Source: Cytophaga sp. FL35 (GTDB taxonomy: Bacteria > Bacteroidota > Bacteroidia > Flavobacteriales > Flavobacteriaceae). From it: a stretch of DNA of 64,000 nt. Positions 60,801 to 64,000 of this stretch are shown here, piece by piece. The notes under the pieces are model-generated. The model had not been told where the DNA came from, made no database searches, and was given only the letters and a program-made list of their open reading frames with translations. The stretch is from positions 1 through 64,000 of the forward strand of contig NZ_JACSOH010000017.1 of NCBI RefSeq assembly GCF_014349235.1. Reading direction: 5' to 3'. Each line of letters begins with the position of its first letter. Within the stretch, counting starts at the first letter, position 1. The position numbers and the translations under genes were made by a program.

Positions 60801-61547
60801 CCAACCATTACCGTCAAAACTGTCATAGTACCATTGGTATGAATAGGTACCGTCTGTACCTGACGCCGGAGCAACACTGGTTATACTAGCAGGTGTTTGT
60901 CCATAACAAATTGTAGGTTTGGAGGTGGTAATTGTACCCCCTGTCAGATTTTTTATTGTTATGAAATCCGAGGCCTGTGACGTGCTCCACTCCCCAGAAT
61001 TTCTTTTAGCTCTTATATAATATACTCCATTACCAAGAGTTAAGGGATATGGTTGAGATGTTGCCTCTGCAGAAGCAGCATCATTCATTCCTTGTGAATT
61101 TTTCCCTTGCCAATACCATTTGACCCCATCAGGTGGTGTACCTACACGCTGAAGGCTTGCTTGTCCACAACCATTTGTATATAATTGAGGCTTACCAGGA
61201 ATATTCGGTGGGGGATTGTTCACGCTTATAGACAATGTCAAGTGAAAGGTCGTATTGTTAGCATCTGTAAAATCTGCATACACAACACCCGAAGGTGTAG
61301 TGTTCCATTTAATAGCAGCTGAGTTGGCAGCAGACCCAAGCACGGTACCGTTAGTTGTGGACCACTCATAACTGACTATTTCCACTGTATGGTATATGTA
61401 ATAATTGTTGGTGGTCCCCACTTCTACACTTTGGGGGCCATTTAACGTCTGCGAAAAAAGTCTTTGCAACGAAGCTATGGCCATAATAATTAAAGTAACT
61501 AGGAAAATTTTTTTCGGGAAAAGGATATTTTTATGAATATGCATCAT
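54879..61547 (-). CDS. RHS/YD-repeat protein with C-terminal HHH nuclease-like toxin domain
   Basis: The 2222-residue exported protein has an N-terminal signal segment and several Ig/PKD-like domains (about 35-950). A DUF6443-type region (YFDGLGRPLQQIGIDQS, about 985-1000) precedes a long YD-repeat shell. The RHS core ends in NNYYPFGMKHQGYN, GLDWYDYGMRMYDPAIARFMTVD (about 1920-1945). The variable C-terminus (about 1946-2222) carries AGYKGKLVHHHIDQGRF with a His-His-His triad around residue 2066 and a later LHP. This resembles HNH/Endo VII-type nuclease toxins. A hydrophobic segment and an unrecognised tail follow. The adjacent SUKH-like gene is the expected immunity gene. Confidence 0.85.
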   Translation of the reverse strand: MMHIHKNILFPKKIFLVTLIIMAIASLQRLFSQTLNGPQSVEVGTTNNYYIYHTVEIVSYEWSTTNGTVLGSAANSAAIKWNTTPSGVVYADFTDANNTTFHLTLSISVNNPPPNIPGKPQLYTNGCGQASLQRVGTPPDGVKWYWQGKNSQGMNDAASAEATSQPYPLTLGNGVYYIRAKRNSGEWSTSQASDFITIKNLTGGTITTSKPTICYGQTPASITSVAPASGTDGTYSYQWYYDSFDGNGWQPIDGANGVGYTPQGTHTNNISYQRRVTCGNQTQVSNSIDVQVHGQVLSPSTSQGKRCGPGVVQISAIPGNNSDRIRWYAVSSGGNELTEGVSSDTRSYTTPYLSTTTTYYVESYDSDTGCFSGNRKSVQAKINPTPSLAVAADPPPKCGPNVFTLSATPGDGGNTIKWYNASSGGALKHTGLNYTTTSQPVGTTTYYAASYNNDTQCEDNDRVPVTVTVYAVPELPEIRQEPGPEPATCSNPNGSFFIENYNGALNDYVVTSSTGDIYTGGPSFNLPEGVYYVTSITKGSSCTSNSVQVDLRNLSGPFAPPPPNLLASTTPVCSTAKGTFSIQNYSSGNEYLIYPSDGVSEPYYDSDEAEENKRWKVTAPPGTYTVSSRRLNSNCTSSTSSITIDSVNIPCGGAECSIDPSTSNTLYFGSGSQNVNWSIIGNTECALQVTQVPSWISSYTVQQDNATINFISEANTLGDMEDIIQVRQDGGHIFTITVLREHGPDYPGNPNPPIIDPNDCSQKTLLPPGKESDETIYWQGQYATGQSDNEIFDGPKTVNQSGTYYIRAKKGDNWSTKLAQIYIDIKSVPEIPIVVVKQSSCSTELATITITNLDSGNQVSFNNGASYEPVGTNSKSGFDQGNYSIKVKSSDGCESEAVIAIVDQAPSNDCGTISFSGNNYIYTRTFQKSAQEMLDQENIDQETFDFFTESAGVIQNITYFDGLGRPLQQIGIDQSMDNSGEWNDLITHIGYDDFGRQHEEWLPVPDSNGDLGSFRTQDLKAQTRQYYKNHPDYSEDFTNLTLEDANPYSRKLFEPSPLNRVLKQAAPGEDWKLNENGYDHSIELGYFANHQNPNNLGDPLNDNVRLFTVGFQDDGSGNSDTEKPLLEENDFYAQGELYKNITRDENHTTSSGKLHTTEEFTDKQGRVVLKRTYADIPAIDKNNDGDTFDPGEAAMAQAPHDTYYVYDDYGNLTYVLPPKMDATEESLVNLNAMMNDLGYQYVYDHRNRLVEKRIPGKGWEYIVYNLLDLPVMTQDANMRTESNSSINVDQWLFTKYDAFGRVIYTGIIENNNDRSDMVGIVEGSGSNIPDQYESPLEVPIPIDGIDLYYTNTAKPINIIELYTVNYYDDYDYLESESGLNLPNSVFAKNLMNFNNLDKIKTKSLATGSKVKVLDTSDWIILVVGYDEKARSIYTYSENEYLETVDIVETELDFTGKPVKVKTTHSRSGNDIVTIDNFKYDRLGRLLSQSQCVGDAILGDSCPENASIPENIGWDGQGDLTQDQEASKSITVKNAIIKPGINNVTVLRIVSSSLQELIAYNNYDELGKLKTKKVGGSYGLSYDAISGLQEISYRYNIRGWLTGINDVADAGTDKLFKFGIGYNDPQHGGAPLYNGNISETLWRTANIDDSSLKYYAYGYDPLNRITAATDNTGKYNVSGITYDKNGNIQTLKREGWTVASPSLENNTGFGTMDDLTYTYQPNGNKLSKVVDGAAIDQFGFRDDAENMTPDNGIDFYYDQNGNMTSDLNKGITDIDYNHLNLPTNVTVTGSNAGTVTYIYDADGVKLKEIAQNSAGITETEYASGKVYENGSLQFFGHPEGYVDVDNGNFNYVYNYVDHLGNVRLSYTDSNSDGSIDSVNEIIEENNYYPFGMKHQGYNGNVSSLGNSVAKQWKFNGKELNQELGLDWYDYGMRMYDPAIARFMTVDIATELMKQYTPYSYSFNSPVMFEDKDGNFPTLAVFGGTDPIKKLMSGPKVDMTNAPKSSPTNAKGFPRNNRWFWSQMAENNPQMFSAKNKALIKAGQSPVIDPKWVEFNPSHAGYKGKLVHHHIDQGRFAVGIPEEAHRQLNAKLHPRTGSKARGFFRGTMKFMNGIVLGLAVFDLFSDNPESLGNLFAQSSGNIEEGKIYKNRDGGFYSISDREFQKNEDGEIESVTAKVTLYRDYRYNEETGEYEGVGQYDQATVKQYKGRQAQDVFRKLQAEMH

Positions 61548-61577
61548 TGGTCATGTATTTTGTAAGGATGGGATTTA

Positions 61578-64000
61578 TTAATTCGAAATAGGCTGCTTAT
61601 AACTATACCTTTGATCTGAAATCAAATTACCCTGAGCATCCCTGATTTCTTTTAGACGGTTGAAATCATCGTATTCATAGTGTATTGTATAACCTCGAGA
61701 ATCCGTCGTACTCGTTGCACCAATCAAAGGGTCGTAAGTATAGGAAGTGACCATGGAATTGGATAAATAGGAACTGTTACGGATATCGTCCAATGCATCA
61801 CGAAGATTATTTTCAGCTATCTCAGAAGTATCATTATTGGAAGCAGTAATTGCCGCATCGATTAGACCTTGAACGTTCAATGCTTCTGCACTTGTGAAAT
61901 TCTCTATCTTGGCAATCGGATATTTGCCGTAATACCCCCAAATATAAAAGGTACTTGGACCATTTTCCTTTGATATTTCTTCGAGCTTGCCATTATCGTC
62001 ATAAACGAAATATTCTGTACTGATTTCGGATGAAAGTTCTGATTCGACCGTAGATTTTGCCTTTTCCACCAATTCTGGTTTAAAATCGATTTCAACAGGG
62101 TCGTCGTTAAAATCTCTATACCCTACTTTGGTCGTTCCTATAAATTTATCTGCTATATAATTTCTTTCTTCGACCTTATAATTAATCATGTTCAAACTGC
62201 TCATACCATTTAGAACCGTGGTATTATAATCGAATGGATAGGTTATCTCCTTTTTGGTTAAAATATTTTGGTTTTCGGTGCCCTCAATTCTCGACGTTGT
62301 CGTTTTTATTAAAGAAACCAAATTTTTAGAATTGTATTCATATGATGTAGTTGTCGATATGACAGATCCATCATCATTTATTAATTTTTCCGTGGTCGAA
62401 GTTAGATTATTTGTGCCTATAGAAATGTCATAATGGCCGTAGGCATATACCTGGAAAGGGGGCTGAAGAGATCTAAAGCAATACTCTTCAAAAGCATAAC
62501 CGTCAGATCCGACATAAAATTCCGAATCTGGGAACTTGTAATTGCGCTGTACGTGTAACGCCTTAACAAGATCGGTTTCTATTGGCGTATATACATAATT
62601 AATTTCACGGATAGTGTCAAAGGTAGTGATTGCACCATCCTTGATTGCCTTAAAGTCGGTTTGATTAGCAAGTACAGGATTATTCCAGTATCGATACAGT
62701 TGTAGATGCCATTTATTGCGATTATAGCCCTCCCCGTTGGGAAGATAATTTTTTGTGTAAGTCCATCTAAAATTATCGTAATTATAAACCGTCTTTCCAA
62801 TATTTTCGCCCGTGCCCCCCTTGAATTCTGTCACATAAGGATACCGTATCGGTTGATTGGCTAACTCGGCCAAACTTGGTATAAATCCCGAATGAAAAAT
62901 ACGCTCTCGATATCTATCCATATCATTTCCGTATTCTTCATAACGATGCTCGGTAAACATAAACTCATCCTTAGGCTCAAGGTCAATCTGGCCATGATCG
63001 GAGATGGAACTTGACAATGTACTATACTTAAAACTACGTTCAACCGTACTTCCAATACCATCCGAATTAATAATTCGTTGTACGCGCAAACCTGGGCCAT
63101 CTTTAAGTGCATTAGATTCGCTATCCCTGTATTTGTTCATTTCATATACAAATTCAGTACTGCCTCCGGTAGGATAATATATTTTTTTTATTACGCCACT
63201 CGTTATGGCATTCAGATTGGGGTTTCTATTATTTGTATTCGGATTGCCTACGAATTTTGTTTCAAGAGGACTCAATGTGGTGCCCCTATAATCGGTTATC
63301 TCACTTCGTGGAATCATATTAGTATCGCCCGATGCATTGTAATACCCCCAAAAATCAATAAATCTTGAATCCACTATCTCATCTGTGGTAGGATAATGAT
63401 CAAAAACATATTTCTCAATGGTGTCCTCATTGCTATCCTGTATTTCTATACCTATTAATTTGTGAGTCTGCAAATTTGTACTGCCACCGCCTGCTAATAT
63501 GACATGTAGGGGTTCCCTTATGAATTTAACCTTCCTTATCAAGTTTCCGTTACGATCTTTCAGTTGGATATTATCAATTATGTCTTTATTCTGACCTTCT
63601 CCCCCAATTAGTATAAACTCAAGAGTTCCATGATAAAAATTAATTTCCATAACTCTATAAACATCATAAAATCTTGGGTTTGAGTTTTCAATGTCTTCAC
63701 CCACAAAATATTTATTATCATTATTGGAGTCCCAAACATCCTTAAGTATATAATCCTGACTATAATAGGACCTGTACTGTTGTGTAGAACCCCCATAGGT
63801 ATAGCTGATAGTATCCTTTAAGTTCGCAGAGACAATTCTCTTTAGGGAATATCCGGTATAAGCGTTTGTGGTACTTTCCATACCTACGAATGTGTAAATC
63901 GCACCTTTTGGGTCTGATATCTTAAGACTGCTTAAATCATCTTCTGAGTCCAGTATAGTTTGAATCTTTAAAGGATCTCCGTTCAGAATAATTGGAGTCT
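61578..64000 (-). CDS. RHS/YD-repeat family protein (partial at right edge)
   Basis: The frame remains open to the window end, so the N-terminus is missing; at least 807 residues are visible. The body has scattered YD-repeat-like units, most clearly near the C-terminus: GYTIHYEYDDFNRLKEIRDAQGN, then LISDQRYSYKQP. No RHS core cap or toxin domain follows; the protein simply ends 30 bases before the next RHS gene. Co-transcribed pairs of this kind occur in Bacteroidota, where the upstream protein may be a surface scaffold. An ATG at 63881 is inside the frame but is not likely to be the true start. Confidence 0.7.
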   Translation of the reverse strand, partial: TPIILNGDPLKIQTILDSEDDLSSLKISDPKGAIYTFVGMESTTNAYTGYSLKRIVSANLKDTISYTYGGSTQQYRSYYSQDYILKDVWDSNNDNKYFVGEDIENSNPRFYDVYRVMEINFYHGTLEFILIGGEGQNKDIIDNIQLKDRNGNLIRKVKFIREPLHVILAGGGSTNLQTHKLIGIEIQDSNEDTIEKYVFDHYPTTDEIVDSRFIDFWGYYNASGDTNMIPRSEITDYRGTTLSPLETKFVGNPNTNNRNPNLNAITSGVIKKIYYPTGGSTEFVYEMNKYRDSESNALKDGPGLRVQRIINSDGIGSTVERSFKYSTLSSSISDHGQIDLEPKDEFMFTEHRYEEYGNDMDRYRERIFHSGFIPSLAELANQPIRYPYVTEFKGGTGENIGKTVYNYDNFRWTYTKNYLPNGEGYNRNKWHLQLYRYWNNPVLANQTDFKAIKDGAITTFDTIREINYVYTPIETDLVKALHVQRNYKFPDSEFYVGSDGYAFEEYCFRSLQPPFQVYAYGHYDISIGTNNLTSTTEKLINDDGSVISTTTSYEYNSKNLVSLIKTTTSRIEGTENQNILTKKEITYPFDYNTTVLNGMSSLNMINYKVEERNYIADKFIGTTKVGYRDFNDDPVEIDFKPELVEKAKSTVESELSSEISTEYFVYDDNGKLEEISKENGPSTFYIWGYYGKYPIAKIENFTSAEALNVQGLIDAAITASNNDTSEIAENNLRDALDDIRNSSYLSNSMVTSYTYDPLIGATSTTDSRGYTIHYEYDDFNRLKEIRDAQGNLISDQRYSYKQPISN

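Overview
The window looks like a chromosomal segment of a marine member of the Flavobacteriaceae (Bacteroidota). The evidence is a SusC/SusD pair with a FecR/ECF-sigma switch and formylglycine sulfatases, type IX secretion sorting domains (type A-like and type B), AT-rich intergenic DNA with weak Shine-Dalgarno sites, a TANNTTTG-type promoter element, and an initiator tRNA without an encoded CCA. No rRNA, CRISPR array, integrase or intact insertion sequence was seen.

Positions 1-30.7 kb, almost entirely on the minus strand, form a metal-handling island. Its distal end (1-4.9 kb) holds an HYC-type small exported protein, an NHL lipoprotein, MerT-like and MerTP-like importers, an HMA-domain protein, an outer-membrane barrel, a CPVC thioredoxin-like protein, a GDCCVxC protein, and CsoR- and ArsR-family repressors. 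No mercuric reductase is present. Next come a DUF4238 gene, a Zn/Cd/Pb-type (CPC) P-type ATPase and an SpoIIAA-like STAS protein, then a truncated Fur relic. A 5.4-kb gene for a secreted GSDH/PKD/malectin/FG-GAP protein follows, flanked on its other side by a second relic, an ATPase C-terminus. Positions 14.7-30.7 kb encode a universal stress protein, small proteins, a Na/Ca-type antiporter, two CDF transporters, a lipoamide dehydrogenase relic, two Fur regulators, a second P-type ATPase (SPC/HEGST, P1B-4 type), two further STAS proteins, a membrane AlbA_2 protein, a PII-like protein, and a CzcB adaptor with a CzcA-CzcC fusion pump. A 15-bp element recurs upstream of two STAS genes and of the DUF6660 gene.

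Positions 30.7-34 kb hold a two-gene HEPN plus DUF6035/CoiA-like nuclease unit of defence character, a long palindrome, the initiator tRNA-Met and a degenerate copy of that tRNA's 3' end. This is a plausible island junction.

Positions 34-45.3 kb are a compact polysaccharide utilisation locus: divergent ECF sigma and FecR, SusC with an STN signalling domain, SusD and three sulfatases, with no glycoside hydrolase in view. It ends at a terminator abutting a tRNA-Pro-like 3' fragment.

Positions 45.5-53.9 kb carry a tightly packed pseudopilus (type II secretion-like) operon: GspF, two pseudopilins, a GspK/PilX-like protein, a GspC/PilP-like protein and two lipoproteins. It lies downstream of a large repeat-containing T9SS type B surface protein. 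No GspE ATPase or GspD secretin is encoded beside it. After a decayed ORF, positions 54.3-64 kb encode two large RHS/YD-repeat proteins. One ends in a putative HHH-motif nuclease toxin and is followed by a SUKH-like immunity gene.

All identifications come from reading motifs and architecture by eye; no database search was run.
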